Positions 20,945-29,070 of a DNA stretch of 33,722 bases are shown in pieces (position 1 is the stretch's first letter; the number at the start of each line of letters is the position of its first letter). Origin of the DNA: a virus. The DNA is taken from positions 1-33,722 of IMG/VR virus record IMGVR_UViG_3300042564_000639. One strand, written 5' to 3'. The notes below the pieces were generated by a model. It had not been told where the DNA came from. It searched no databases and saw only the letters and a program-made list of their open reading frames with translations. The position numbers and the translations under genes were made by a program.

Positions 20945-21670
20945 CTAAGTGGCAGAAGCACCTGCCATTAACTCTAAGAATTCACGGAGCATATCTGCCC
21001 GTACTTCCTTTTGACTCATTCCATTGTACCTAGATAAGTCAATGTCCTTAAATTCTATTTCACATTTAGTGCATACTTTGCTGAGTGTGCATCTGCATTC
21101 CCAGTGGTCTACTGGTCTTTGTGACTCACGCCTTGTAACGGTTACAGGTGGTCGGTCTGTATAGCGGTGTTCAGGTGCTTGCATGATTTCGCCATTGCCA
21201 CGAATGGTCTGGTGATCTGCATTAGGTGCGTGTTGTGGTGCAAAGAAAATACGGGCTGGGTCGCTGGTCTGTGGATCGCCAACAATGTCTAGGAACTCGT
21301 GCATCTGTTTCCAGACTGAATACCATTCGTGGCTAGGCACAGGTTCAGCAAACGGGATAACAATGTGCCAGTGCTGGTCATCAGGTGCGTGGCTGTAAGT
21401 CGTGTAGGCAATGAACTCAAAGCCTTGCAGTTTGTCTAACGTATTGTTTAAGGCTTCGCCGTCTAGATCAGCAACGAATGCGTTGATAGCAATTACGTTC
21501 TTGTTACCTCTAAAGCCGTTCTCAACGTAGGTCACGGGGCTGTATAGATGCCCCTTGTATTTGTCCTCACGCTGGGCGTGATGCGAGAGCAGGCTTACAA
21601 AGCTAGCCCAATCATCTGCGTATGGCTTAGGTCGGTTATCTTTGACTGACCACCATTTAACTGCGTACAT
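20945..21670 (-). CDS. primase-like (AEP-type) protein encoded in the tail region
   Basis: The 241-aa protein shows an AEP-like pattern: FVADLDG with D68 and D70, then SHAPDDQHWHIVIPFAEPV with H100 and H102, then SDPARIFFAPQHAPN with D137 and R140. This order (DxD, sxH, then acidic/Arg) is that of archaeo-eukaryotic primase catalytic sites. Downstream lies a Cys cluster (C192, C194, C200, C203) that could bind zinc. It sits between tail genes, separated from upstream genes by a gap with its own possible promoter. Primase activity is a prediction; a replication or DNA-modification role would be odd at this site. Confidence 0.6.
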   Translation of the reverse strand: MYAVKWWSVKDNRPKPYADDWASFVSLLSHHAQREDKYKGHLYSPVTYVENGFRGNKNVIAINAFVADLDGEALNNTLDKLQGFEFIAYTTYSHAPDDQHWHIVIPFAEPVPSHEWYSVWKQMHEFLDIVGDPQTSDPARIFFAPQHAPNADHQTIRGNGEIMQAPEHRYTDRPPVTVTRRESQRPVDHWECRCTLSKVCTKCEIEFKDIDLSRYNGMSQKEVRADMLREFLELMAGASAT

Positions 21671-21714
21671 AGGTCAGACGATAGCACTTGTTATACGCTA
21701 TGTCTAGCCCATTT
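21671..21714 (-). promoter_or_regulatory. possible promoter with 14-bp shared motif, before the primase-like gene
   Basis: The minus strand reads AAATGGGCTAGACA (21714-21701), identical to the motif at 7641-7654, then TAGCGTATAAC with the -10-like TATAAC at about 21695. GCTA-GACA-TAGC forms a small dyad. An alternative -10 is TATCGT, 17 bases after TAGACA. The gap is 42 bases and ends at the gene ATG. Function is inferred from recurrence. Confidence 0.45.
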
Positions 21715-22222
21715 AGAGCTTGTAAAGTATGCGTTCTAAGGCTCTTAGGTATTCCCTGTTAATCGTTGGGGACATGGCTTCAATGGTTGGCCAGAACCAA
21801 TAACCCCTATTGCCTGAGCCTAATCTAGGGGAACGCTTAGGGAATTGACTCAATCTGTCAGAACCAAATTCAGAGCCAAAGAATACGTCACCTCTAGTGA
21901 CTTTAGTTTTACGCCTACGGTTAGGGCGCGATTTAGATACGAACGCAGCAGAGCCATTTAATCTAACGACTGGCACACGGTCAGGTCTAGCCCTAAAGCC
22001 CTTAGCAACTTCCATAGCTTGTCTTGGCTTCTCGGCATAGGTTGCGTGAGATTGAACCTCTGTAACCACTTTGCCAATTAGGTTTACAGATGCCTTGCGA
22101 ATCTCTTGATTGAACTCAGGGTCTTGCTTCGCCCAGCGAGCTAGTGACGGGTACAACCCGGCAATCTGAATCTCAACCTGAGCGTAGCCAGCACGACCAC
22201 TTAGAAACTCTGACTTAGCCAT
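21713..22222 (-). CDS. HK97-gp10-like minor structural protein (169 aa)
   Basis: A basic protein with FVSKSRPNRRRKTKV and the conserved end FPKRSPRLGSGNRGYWFWPT, a pattern found in actinophage gp10-like tail/head-tail proteins. The N-terminal half is helical. It lies directly after the GT chaperone frame and before the primase-like gene, later than the usual gp10 position before the tail tube. Assignment by motif is moderate. Confidence 0.6.
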   Translation of the reverse strand: MAKSEFLSGRAGYAQVEIQIAGLYPSLARWAKQDPEFNQEIRKASVNLIGKVVTEVQSHATYAEKPRQAMEVAKGFRARPDRVPVVRLNGSAAFVSKSRPNRRRKTKVTRGDVFFGSEFGSDRLSQFPKRSPRLGSGNRGYWFWPTIEAMSPTINREYLRALERILYKL

Positions 22223-22623
22223 TTAGTTCCCCTGACTGTTTCGCCAGCGCAGATACATACCCATAGTGAAAAGCATACGTTCAGATTCTTCCATTAAAAC
22301 TGATGGAGCAATACCAGTTTCAACGGATAGATAAGCCAGATACCAGTGTTGGGATGAGTCACCCAACCCAGTTATTTTGGGCTTTCTTCACTCGCTTCAA
22401 TAGTGTCTACTTCATCGCACCATTCCTCGAACGAAAGGTTAGTCTTACCCTTACGTTCTAGCCAGTGCCACGCAAGCCATAATAAGTCGGTAATCCGAAA
22501 ATCTGCTTCTAGTGAAGCAACACTTTTAGTGAACTTGTCCTCGAATGCAACAAGGTCACGAGCAGTGGCAGAAACTTCCTCTACCGTCTTATCTTCAAAA
22601 GTAACGCGCAGGTTGATCTTCAT
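22223..22623 (-). CDS. tail assembly chaperone GT (frameshift product, 133 aa)
   Basis: The G frame (22623-22372) ends at TAA. A -1 shift on CCCAAAA (22381-22375) continues as ITGLGDSSQHWYLAYLSVET and so on for 50 more residues to a stop at 22225-22223, next to the ATG of the following gene. The tail part has the HWYLAYLSVETGIAPSVLME pattern of GT extensions. Seven bases after the slippery site, GTTGGG and CCCAAC (22367-22348) can form a hairpin around an 8-base loop. Siphophages need a fixed G:GT ratio to load the tape measure. Confidence 0.88.
22348..22381 (-). promoter_or_regulatory. -1 ribosomal frameshift site (slippery heptamer plus hairpin)
   Basis: The slippery heptamer CCCAAAA occupies 22381-22375 with codons CCA AAA followed at once by TAA (22374-22372). 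The 6-bp hairpin GTTGGG/CCCAAC starts 7 bases downstream. Position, spacing and the coding downstream frame all fit programmed -1 frameshifting. Confidence 0.85.
22372..22623 (-). CDS. tail assembly chaperone G (83 aa)
   Basis: The unshifted product is an acidic α/β protein with LLWLAWHWLERKGKTNLSFE near the end, a typical G-chaperone pattern. It lies between the tail tube gene and the structural genes that precede the tape measure. Translation ends at TAA directly after the slippery site. It is made in excess over the frameshifted GT form (family knowledge). Confidence 0.85.
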   Translation of the reverse strand: MKINLRVTFEDKTVEEVSATARDLVAFEDKFTKSVASLEADFRITDLLWLAWHWLERKGKTNLSFEEWCDEVDTIEASEESPK

Positions 22624-22624
22624 A

Positions 22625-23035
22625 CTATGCAGACGTTCCGCGAACGATTGTGCCTGATGTTGGCCAAGTTACAGAAAGGGTAGCAATGTCACCAACGCTG
22701 GATGCAAATGGTGTGTAGCTGTTCACTAGGCAAGTTGCTGTGTAGCTTGGGTTAGTTGAATTAACAGTTCCTGATGTTGGAACGATTACAACAGTAGCCA
22801 AAGTGTTTAGCAATGGGAATAGGGTTGCATCTACTGAGGATGAACCAAAGTCCTGCATGAACTGCAAGGTGATTGAGCCAGACTTTAGACCACCAACACG
22901 GGTGCGGAAATCGCCACCAAATGCAGTTGTTTCTAGATCGTCTGATTCAATAGCGAGTTCAACGCTGTTTAGGTTTGTCGAGAAGTTTGTGCCGTTGATT
23001 GTTACCTTGTAATCGGTGGCTGCGAATTTCGCCAT
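22625..23035 (-). CDS. major tail protein (tail tube, 136 aa)
   Basis: The compact β-rich protein has a tube-subunit pattern: KVTINGTNFSTNLNSVELAI near the start, then SGSITLQFMQDFGSSSVDAT and a Thr/Ser-rich end (VTWPTSGTIVRGTSA). The size is usual for short siphophage tube proteins. It lies directly before the G/GT chaperones and after the tail completion gene. Confidence 0.88.
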   Translation of the reverse strand: MAKFAATDYKVTINGTNFSTNLNSVELAIESDDLETTAFGGDFRTRVGGLKSGSITLQFMQDFGSSSVDATLFPLLNTLATVVIVPTSGTVNSTNPSYTATCLVNSYTPFASSVGDIATLSVTWPTSGTIVRGTSA

Positions 23036-23049
23036 TGTGTGTTGCTCCC

Positions 23050-23457
23050 TTAGTCTGCGTAGCAGAGAACTAGGAACTCTGCTGCTAAATAGTTTACTTC
23101 ACCGACTGAGATCGTGGCATACGCTCTCATATCGGTAACTCTTAAATCATACACTTTCCCACCAAGTGTTTTATCTCGCTCAATAGCCAACTTGATACTT
23201 GATGCCCCGGTGCTGGAACAGAAAGCATCTATGGCATTTTGGGCTGATCGTTCAGCTACACGACCAACTAAGACAATGACGGTAAACGTATAAGTCTGCA
23301 TTCCTCTTTGGAATGTGTCATCGTAGTTAATCGAATCAGGCTGAACTATTGCTATCGGTGGACTTGGGTTATCAGGCATAACGGCTGCTGTGCGTAGCCC
23401 AGTAATGCTGGCAAGGTTAGTGGCAATCCCTGTGCGGATTTCAGATAGTTGAGCCAT
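23050..23457 (-). CDS. tail completion / terminator-like protein (135 aa)
   Basis: An α/β protein with LSEIRTGIATNLASITGLRT then PDNPSPPIAIVQPDSINYDD and YTFTVIVLVGRV. Proteins with this pattern in front of the tail tube gene act as tail terminators or completion proteins. It shares one base with the connector gene upstream. Confidence 0.7.
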   Translation of the reverse strand: MAQLSEIRTGIATNLASITGLRTAAVMPDNPSPPIAIVQPDSINYDDTFQRGMQTYTFTVIVLVGRVAERSAQNAIDAFCSSTGASSIKLAIERDKTLGGKVYDLRVTDMRAYATISVGEVNYLAAEFLVLCYAD

Positions 23458-24062
23458 TAGGCAAAGTTTCTCATACGGCGATAAGGCGAAACCAACTGTG
23501 CAACGTCTGGGTCAATGTCCCTAGTAACAGAGATCGCGCCAAGATCGCCGAAGCCAGCTACGCCAAGCGGCGAGTCTAAACGCTTAAAGATACGGCTGGC
23601 CTGAATGATGCAAGCCTGAGTGATAGCGATTGGCACAGATGAGTAACCAAAGACGGCTGTTAGTTTGATAAGTGCTTGACCTGACTCAACCGGGAACAAG
23701 TAATTCTCGACAGCACGAATGCGTGTGTAAGGAACTTGTAGACCATCTACGTTGCCGTTAAGTGGTTCTAGTTGATAGTCACCCACGGCCCAAGTCGTAT
23801 CAAATACGCCATCGCCAGCAGAAGAACTTTGTAGGGTTATTGCTGTACCAGAGATATCGTCAATCTGGGTAATGTAAGAATCGTCAGCTGCGTAGTAGCG
23901 CGTGGCTGTACCAGATGAATAAAAGTAACGCCCAGCGTGTCCGTCAATAGCTCGTGATGCGGACTCAACAGCCATCTCTAACAGGCTGTCATCTACGGTG
24001 TCTTGAATTCTAAGTGCGGCTTTGAGCTGCGCTAAAGTTGCGTATCCGTTGTTTATTGCCAA
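23457..24062 (-). CDS. head-tail connector (gp6-like, 201 aa)
   Basis: A TTG start at 24062 follows AGGAG with 5 bases spacing. The N-terminal YATLAQLKAALRIQDTVDDS and the VESASRAIDGHAGRYF helix are hallmarks of HK97-gp6-like connectors. The C-terminus (DPDVAQLVSPYRRMRNF) is also typical. It forms the ring under the portal. Upstream lies the sugar cassette instead of the capsid gene. Confidence 0.82.
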   Translation of the reverse strand: MAINNGYATLAQLKAALRIQDTVDDSLLEMAVESASRAIDGHAGRYFYSSGTATRYYAADDSYITQIDDISGTAITLQSSSAGDGVFDTTWAVGDYQLEPLNGNVDGLQVPYTRIRAVENYLFPVESGQALIKLTAVFGYSSVPIAITQACIIQASRIFKRLDSPLGVAGFGDLGAISVTRDIDPDVAQLVSPYRRMRNFA

Positions 24063-24087
24063 AGTAACTCCTAAGTCTAGGTCTATT

Positions 24088-24948
24088 CTACTTGCGTTCT
24101 ACTAATGCCCTACGGATACCTTCACGCAAACTAATCTGAGGTTTGAAGTAGTGATGTGACTGATAAGGATTACCAACACGATACTGAACACCAACTGGCG
24201 CAGTAAGTATGTGGTTGAAGATTGGTTTGAGTTCTGCTTCCTCGCAGACCATTTGAGCCAAGTCATTAAAACTCGTAGGAACTCCAGAGCATAGATTCCA
24301 AGTACCGTCATACCCAGTCTGAACGTGCCAAAGCACAGCCTGAACAATGTCCTCAATGTGGATGAAGTCGCGTACCTGCTCACCGTCACCCCAAATGTCA
24401 AAGACTTCAACCCCGGCTAATGCGCGGTCAATGAAACTAGGGAACGGATAATCGGCATCTTGGTCTGAGCCGTAGCCGCTAAACGGTCTAAAGATAAACA
24501 TCTTCGAATCAGTGACAAACTGGGAAAGGTACTCCCCGGTTAATTTTGCCCAGCCGTAAGTTAGGTCAGGATTACTAACAGCATCTAAGCGAATGTCTGA
24601 CTCTGCTAAACGGTATCTGTGTTCTGGCTTTTGTAGCTCGATTGGGTAAGCAGCCGAGCTAGAGAAGTAGACCACGTTCTTAGGCTTAGTCTTTTGCACC
24701 CAGTTAAAGAACTCCGCATCTATGGATAAGTCTGTGGCTACGCTAAGTGGCTCACCTTCGATAGTTGCCCGACCACCAACAATGGCTGCTAAGTGAATTA
24801 CTAGATCAAACTGTTCTGCATTTTCCTTAAAGAAATCCCTGCAATCGTTGCCGTCTTTCAAGTCAATGCCGGTTATGTCGCTATCAGGCAAAGCCTTAAC
24901 AAAGTTGCGACCAACAAAACCCTTATGCCCAGTAATAAGTATCTTCAT
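24088..24948 (-). CDS. NAD-dependent epimerase/dehydratase (nucleotide-sugar)
   Basis: The 286-aa short-chain (extended SDR) enzyme has the Rossmann motif TGHKGFVG (G7, G10, G13), a conserved SSSAAYP strand, and the catalytic YGWAK (Y131, K135). The later WGDGEQVRDFIHIEDIVQAV segment is typical of GDP-fucose or UDP-sugar epimerases. The ATG at 24948 shares its base with the preceding stop (TAATG). It would supply an activated sugar for the three glycosyltransferases upstream. The substrate cannot be told from sequence. Confidence 0.87.
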   Translation of the reverse strand: MKILITGHKGFVGRNFVKALPDSDITGIDLKDGNDCRDFFKENAEQFDLVIHLAAIVGGRATIEGEPLSVATDLSIDAEFFNWVQKTKPKNVVYFSSSAAYPIELQKPEHRYRLAESDIRLDAVSNPDLTYGWAKLTGEYLSQFVTDSKMFIFRPFSGYGSDQDADYPFPSFIDRALAGVEVFDIWGDGEQVRDFIHIEDIVQAVLWHVQTGYDGTWNLCSGVPTSFNDLAQMVCEEAELKPIFNHILTAPVGVQYRVGNPYQSHHYFKPQISLREGIRRALVERK

Positions 24949-25622
24949 TACCAAGCCTTGACGTTCTCAACATCGTTAGCAAATTCTGTGGCTAGGTACT
25001 CAGCAAAGATAGCCTGATCGCCGTTGTGCATTTCTACGGTGTTTACAGCTGCGTATCTTTCATCGTGTTCAGCCTTACCGTTTGTGTAGTGCAAATGTTC
25101 AATAATTACCTCTGGCAAGTAGTTCACGTTCTCTAGAGCGTTGCCCATAGCAAGCCAATAGTTATCTAAGAACAAATGCTTTAGGGCTGGCGGTGACATA
25201 AAGCCAGTAGCCCTAATGATCTTGCTAGACATAACTACGGCAGTTGGCAGGTTCTCGCCTTGCAGTAAATCGTTGCCATAAGCAATGCCCGGCTCTGTGC
25301 CAATAGCTTCTGCAAGTTTTGTATCCCATCCACCAGTGCGCGGTAAGTGGTCATCACCCATAAAACAGATGTAGTCATAGTCAGGAGCAAACCACAAAGC
25401 CCAGTGATTAAGAGTGCCGTTCATTCCCATACGGTCAGCAATGCAAACCTTGACGTTATTCAAGCCAGCAGTTTCTGCCATCAAGCCATTGTAAGTTTTA
25501 ACATCATCAGCATCTATGGCAAAGACAACCTCTGTAAAGTCTGCCGTTGCGTTAATGGCTTCAAATAATCTAATGGCGTTATCGTTGCGCCCTCTTGTCG
25601 GAATGATTGTAAGCATTCTCAT
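24948..25622 (-). CDS. glycosyltransferase, GT-A type
   Basis: The ATG at 25622 forms an ATGA overlap with the previous gene and gives 224 aa. The protein opens MLTIIPTRGRND, a GT2-like start, and has CFMGDDHLP with D90 and D91 for the metal/UDP-sugar site. VVFAIDADD and NGTLNHWALWF complete the core. It is the third gene of the cassette. Glycosylation of a virion protein is the likely role (inference). Confidence 0.82.
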   Translation of the reverse strand: MRMLTIIPTRGRNDNAIRLFEAINATADFTEVVFAIDADDVKTYNGLMAETAGLNNVKVCIADRMGMNGTLNHWALWFAPDYDYICFMGDDHLPRTGGWDTKLAEAIGTEPGIAYGNDLLQGENLPTAVVMSSKIIRATGFMSPPALKHLFLDNYWLAMGNALENVNYLPEVIIEHLHYTNGKAEHDERYAAVNTVEMHNGDQAIFAEYLATEFANDVENVKAW

Positions 25623-26422
25623 TGCTGCACCAGTTTCCAAAATGTATCGCCTGCCTTATCTACCATGTGGCGCAGTGCATCTGCATCGTGCCAATCCTCA
25701 ACGCTTGTAATTCCTACGTTGTCGTTAGTGTGAATCCTGCAACCTGAAAGCACCGCTTCCATAACTGCCCTGCATTCTGACTCAAAGGCTAATGGTAAAT
25801 GCACAAACCATTCCACCCTTGCCATTGCATCTAGTACCTGTTCACGCGGTACGTCTGTTAGAGCTTTGAACTCATAGCCTGCTTGTGCTGCCCAAGCATG
25901 AGCGCGTAGCTGACCTTTTAAGGGGTGATTCCTAGCAGCCCATAATGCTATTGGTTTCTTATCCATGTGGTCATAGCACTTAATGGTATCGAAGTAGCTT
26001 AGAACCTGCGCCGTCTTGGGTGGCTTTGTCCAAGATAATTCTCTGCGCATGTGTGCCGGGGTATGGGTTACGAATAAGCGAGAGCCACGAATTAGTGAGT
26101 TAAGTCCTGCGCGTGGAGTTTGTAAGTGATGAACAAATACGAACGGGTCATACTCTGAAAGTCTGTATAACTGTTCATCTGTGAACGCATCTGTTCCCGT
26201 GACAATGACTGAATCGAATTGGTGTATGTCGTGTGTATCAAATGTCTGTGGAGTGACAATCTCAATGTCGTAGTCCAAGGGTGCTTGCAAGCGGTATTCG
26301 TAGTCTGACATTTCTGCCCCACCTGCAAACTGCCCCGTGAATAGCCCTGTGGGACTCACAGAGCCACCCAGAGCCACGTTAGGCGCATTCTCTATGTGAT
26401 GCGTGTACCAGCCTATTTTCAT
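25619..26422 (-). CDS. glycosyltransferase, GT-B type
   Basis: The 267-aa protein has a GT-B-like end: ALWAARNHPLKGQLRAHAW, then FESECRAVMEAVLSG with E214 and E222 as EX7E. The N-terminal half (MKIGWYTHHIENAP, GGAEMSDYEYR) is compact, and the whole is shorter than typical GT4 enzymes. It starts 2 bases after the previous gene and ends in an ATGA overlap. Acceptor unknown. Confidence 0.8.
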   Translation of the reverse strand: MKIGWYTHHIENAPNVALGGSVSPTGLFTGQFAGGAEMSDYEYRLQAPLDYDIEIVTPQTFDTHDIHQFDSVIVTGTDAFTDEQLYRLSEYDPFVFVHHLQTPRAGLNSLIRGSRLFVTHTPAHMRRELSWTKPPKTAQVLSYFDTIKCYDHMDKKPIALWAARNHPLKGQLRAHAWAAQAGYEFKALTDVPREQVLDAMARVEWFVHLPLAFESECRAVMEAVLSGCRIHTNDNVGITSVEDWHDADALRHMVDKAGDTFWKLVQQ

Positions 26423-26424
26423 GC

Positions 26425-27600
26425 TTATAGTCGCTTGTAGGCTTTAGTGTCTAACACGGCTAGGGCTGGCTTCCAATGCTCCTCAAATACGGTATCGGCG
26501 TTATACGCCTTGGCAAACTCCTGCGCCTTTTCTGATCTGCCACGACCACGCTGGTATGCCTGCTCTAGCGCATCAACAATGCCGGGAACGCTAGGCATGT
26601 GGAACCATGAGGATTGCGGTGCATCCCATAGTGGCTGACCCTCGATTAACCAACCATCACCTAGTAGCTCGGTTGAAGCTGCAAAGTCGCTAATGATTAC
26701 AGGTGTGCCACAGGCTTGGGCTTCTATGGTTGGAATTCCAAAGCCTTCGCCATAAGAAACTGCAAGTAATACATCCATAGCTGTATAGATAGTCGCTAAG
26801 GTTTGCTGGTCAATGCCAGTGCGATAAACGTAAGGATCAACAAACTTAAACTTGTCCTCTGGTACTCCACAGGATTGAAGCAGTTGCAATAACTTGATTC
26901 CACCTAGTGCGCCCATTTGATCTGTGTGCAAATACAGAACTACGTCATCGTGCTTTTGAGCAAACATAGAGAACGCAAGAATGTTCTCACCGAATGCCTT
27001 GCGGTTAGGACTTACGCCTTTGTTGGCTGCGTTCATTCCAACAACAAACTTGTCCTCACCAACGCCTATGTAATCTCTGCCAGTAGTTCCCTTGTGGCGT
27101 TTCATTGGCTTAAAGACTGACTCAATACCGTGTGGCACATAAAGGGACTCAATGCCTACGTTCTCAATCATTGCCTGACCGTATTGGCTCATAGCAATAG
27201 GAGTTACGAAATCTTGTGCAAGCCACTTAGTTACTTCTGGCGGTGCAGGGATGTGATCTATTGGAACCCAACTTGCTACGTTCCAGTCAGCCCACCTTGG
27301 GCCTTTGAACACCCAAACGTCATAAAGAGTAAAAAGGATGTGACCTTGCTTAGGGTGGCGTGAAGTCCAGTCGTGCATGTGTGCTGGCACTACATCGTTT
27401 GAATACATGTCTGCGCCACGCTGATAAACGGGAATCCCGTTCCATTCGTTGTTGCTTCCCTCTAGTCCGTAGTTGCTAAAGATTGCAACATCGTGACCAA
27501 TCTCTTTTAGTCGCTGAGTTACTTGCGCTGTTTGAGTTCCATAACCAGTTGCAGCCCAAGGCGCGTTACTGTTCCAACCGATTGCTAATTGCTTTGACAC
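26425..27600 (-). CDS. glycosyltransferase, GT4-like
   Basis: A GTG start at 27600. The 391-aa protein opens MSKQLAIGWNSNAPWAATGY, has the GMNAANKGVSPNRKA loop in the donor half, and a clear EX7E (E285-E293, SYGEGFGIPTIEAQACGTP). It is the first gene of the sugar cassette and lies directly after the terminator of the capsid gene. The cassette is separately delimited on its upstream side, so it may be an acquired unit. Confidence 0.88.
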   Translation of the reverse strand: MSKQLAIGWNSNAPWAATGYGTQTAQVTQRLKEIGHDVAIFSNYGLEGSNNEWNGIPVYQRGADMYSNDVVPAHMHDWTSRHPKQGHILFTLYDVWVFKGPRWADWNVASWVPIDHIPAPPEVTKWLAQDFVTPIAMSQYGQAMIENVGIESLYVPHGIESVFKPMKRHKGTTGRDYIGVGEDKFVVGMNAANKGVSPNRKAFGENILAFSMFAQKHDDVVLYLHTDQMGALGGIKLLQLLQSCGVPEDKFKFVDPYVYRTGIDQQTLATIYTAMDVLLAVSYGEGFGIPTIEAQACGTPVIISDFAASTELLGDGWLIEGQPLWDAPQSSWFHMPSVPGIVDALEQAYQRGRGRSEKAQEFAKAYNADTVFEEHWKPALAVLDTKAYKRL

Positions 27601-27660
27601 AGGGAGTTCCTTTATTCGCAGGTGCTTTGACCTTACATTAAAACATAGTGAAACAAAAGC

Positions 27661-27696
27661 AGAACCCCACCAAGCCTGCGCTCCCGGTGGGGTTCT
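27661..27696 (-). terminator. strong hairpin terminator after the capsid gene
   Basis: Perfect 11-bp arms AGAACCCCACC and GGTGGGGTTCT around a 14-base loop, followed on the minus strand by GCTTTTGTTTC. It lies 20 bases downstream of the capsid stop. Confidence 0.85.
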
Positions 27697-27715
27697 ACGT
27701 TTTGGGGTTCCCTAA

Positions 27716-28909
27716 TTAGGAAGCTGCTCCAGCAAAATACTTCACATGTGAAGTCTGGATTAGGTTTCCATCCACGCGCATTGTGGCGCGGAAGGTAATT
27801 AGGTCGTTCTGGAATGCGTAATCGTCTGAACGATCTAGGCGTAATCCACCAACGGTGCGAGCAAAGTAACTTGGCAAGTGACCAAAGATTACTGACTTCG
27901 CGCTTGTTGCTGGAGCTGCCATTGCTGGGTTCTCAAAGATTGGGTAGCCAAGCAATAGATCACGAGCATCAGCAGATAGGGATGGGCTGAACAGGTACTG
28001 TCCGGCTGAATCCTTTAGCTTACGAACGGCAGCGATTGACTGAGCGTTCATTTGCCATCCTGTACCCGGTAGGGTGCGACCTGCGGTATCAACGCTGTAA
28101 ACCAAGTCAATTAGGTTGTCAGCAGTGAATGCGCCTGTTACGCCAGTTCCACCAGTGATGCCTGAACCAGCAGCAGTTACGATGCCTGTTGGCTGTACTG
28201 TTCCTGTTCCAGTTGTTAGTGCGCCATTGACTGCATAGCCAAGTGCGTTACCGGTCTGAGTTGCAAGGAATCCAAGAATGTCCACGCCTGCATCTTCAAC
28301 CATTTCACGGCTGATCTGAGTTAGGAACGAGTACTTGTATGCACCAAGGGTCTTGAATGCATTGAATGTTGGATCGCTTTCACCAATAGCAGCAGCTTCG
28401 GAAGAAACTGTGCCTGTGCTGTATGCGCTCAAGCTAGGAATCTGCAAGTTCTCGCCACCAGCGGTGTTAAGAATTGTTGAAGTTTCTAGCATTGGGCCAA
28501 CGTGACGAGCAAGCATGATTACCTGATCGTAGAAAGAGGTCGGTACTGGTGCGCCAGTTGAACCCTTTGTTACATCGCGCTTCTCGAACGAGTGGGAACG
28601 AATCTCACCACGAGCTAGGGAACGGATTAGTTCAGCTTCGTTGATTTCTGGAACAGATGCAACGGCTGGCTTAACTTGTGCTTCAAAACCCTTCATGGCT
28701 TCAGCAGCGCGGTTTTCGCGTTCTGCCTGAGCGTTCATGGTTTCAATTACCTGTGAACGTGAATCAAGGTCAGCCATGATGCGGTCATAGGTTTGGTTTT
28801 CTTCTGCGGATAGATCGCGCTTTTCAGCTGCTGCTGAGTCAAGAAGAGCCTTTGCTTCTTCCCAAGCCTTTGCACGAGCTTCTGCTTGCTGACGAATGTA
28901 GTCAGACAT
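27716..28909 (-). CDS. major capsid protein, HK97 fold (397 aa)
   Basis: The ATG at 28909 follows AGGAG with 5 bases; a longer open frame from 28978 lacks a ribosome site. Residues 1-75 are a coiled-coil delta (scaffold) region rich in Ala, Glu and Lys. The body follows with SFYDQVIMLARHVGPMLETS, EAAAIGESDPTFNAFKTLGA and REMVEDAGVDILGFLATQTG, all typical of HK97-type capsids. The protease at 29071-30576 would remove the delta region. The gene is bounded by terminators on both sides, so its expression may be set independently. Confidence 0.95.
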   Translation of the reverse strand: MSDYIRQQAEARAKAWEEAKALLDSAAAEKRDLSAEENQTYDRIMADLDSRSQVIETMNAQAERENRAAEAMKGFEAQVKPAVASVPEINEAELIRSLARGEIRSHSFEKRDVTKGSTGAPVPTSFYDQVIMLARHVGPMLETSTILNTAGGENLQIPSLSAYSTGTVSSEAAAIGESDPTFNAFKTLGAYKYSFLTQISREMVEDAGVDILGFLATQTGNALGYAVNGALTTGTGTVQPTGIVTAAGSGITGGTGVTGAFTADNLIDLVYSVDTAGRTLPGTGWQMNAQSIAAVRKLKDSAGQYLFSPSLSADARDLLLGYPIFENPAMAAPATSAKSVIFGHLPSYFARTVGGLRLDRSDDYAFQNDLITFRATMRVDGNLIQTSHVKYFAGAAS

Positions 28910-29021
28910 GTGAACTCCTAAAGTGTTTGATTGGATTGGTCTTACAGTTTCTGCGTGGCTCCACGACAGTTGCAGCAACGGCGGCTCCGCACAATGCTTA
29001 TCTAATTATGGCACAAATAAA
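28910..29021 (-). promoter_or_regulatory. capsid leader with three tandem inverted repeats
   Basis: In the 112-base leader three perfect inverted repeats follow each other: GCGG-AG-CCGC (28990-28981), GTTGC-T-GCAAC (28979-28969) and CGTGG-AG-CCACG (28965-28954). The rest holds the ribosome binding site. A promoter must lie downstream of the terminator at 29022-29057. An AT-rich ATAATTAG at about 29008 may be a -10, with no clear -35. Confidence 0.5.
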
Positions 29022-29057
29022 AACAGACCCAGATGCTTCCCCACATCTGAGCCTGTT
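29022..29057 (-). terminator. strong hairpin terminator after the protease gene
   Basis: On the minus strand, arms of 14 bases (AACAGGCTCAGATG and CATCTGGGTCTGTT, with two G-U pairs) flank an 8-base loop and are followed by TTTATTTG. It lies 13 bases after the protease stop. Confidence 0.85.
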
Positions 29058-29070
29058 CTTTGAATTTAGA

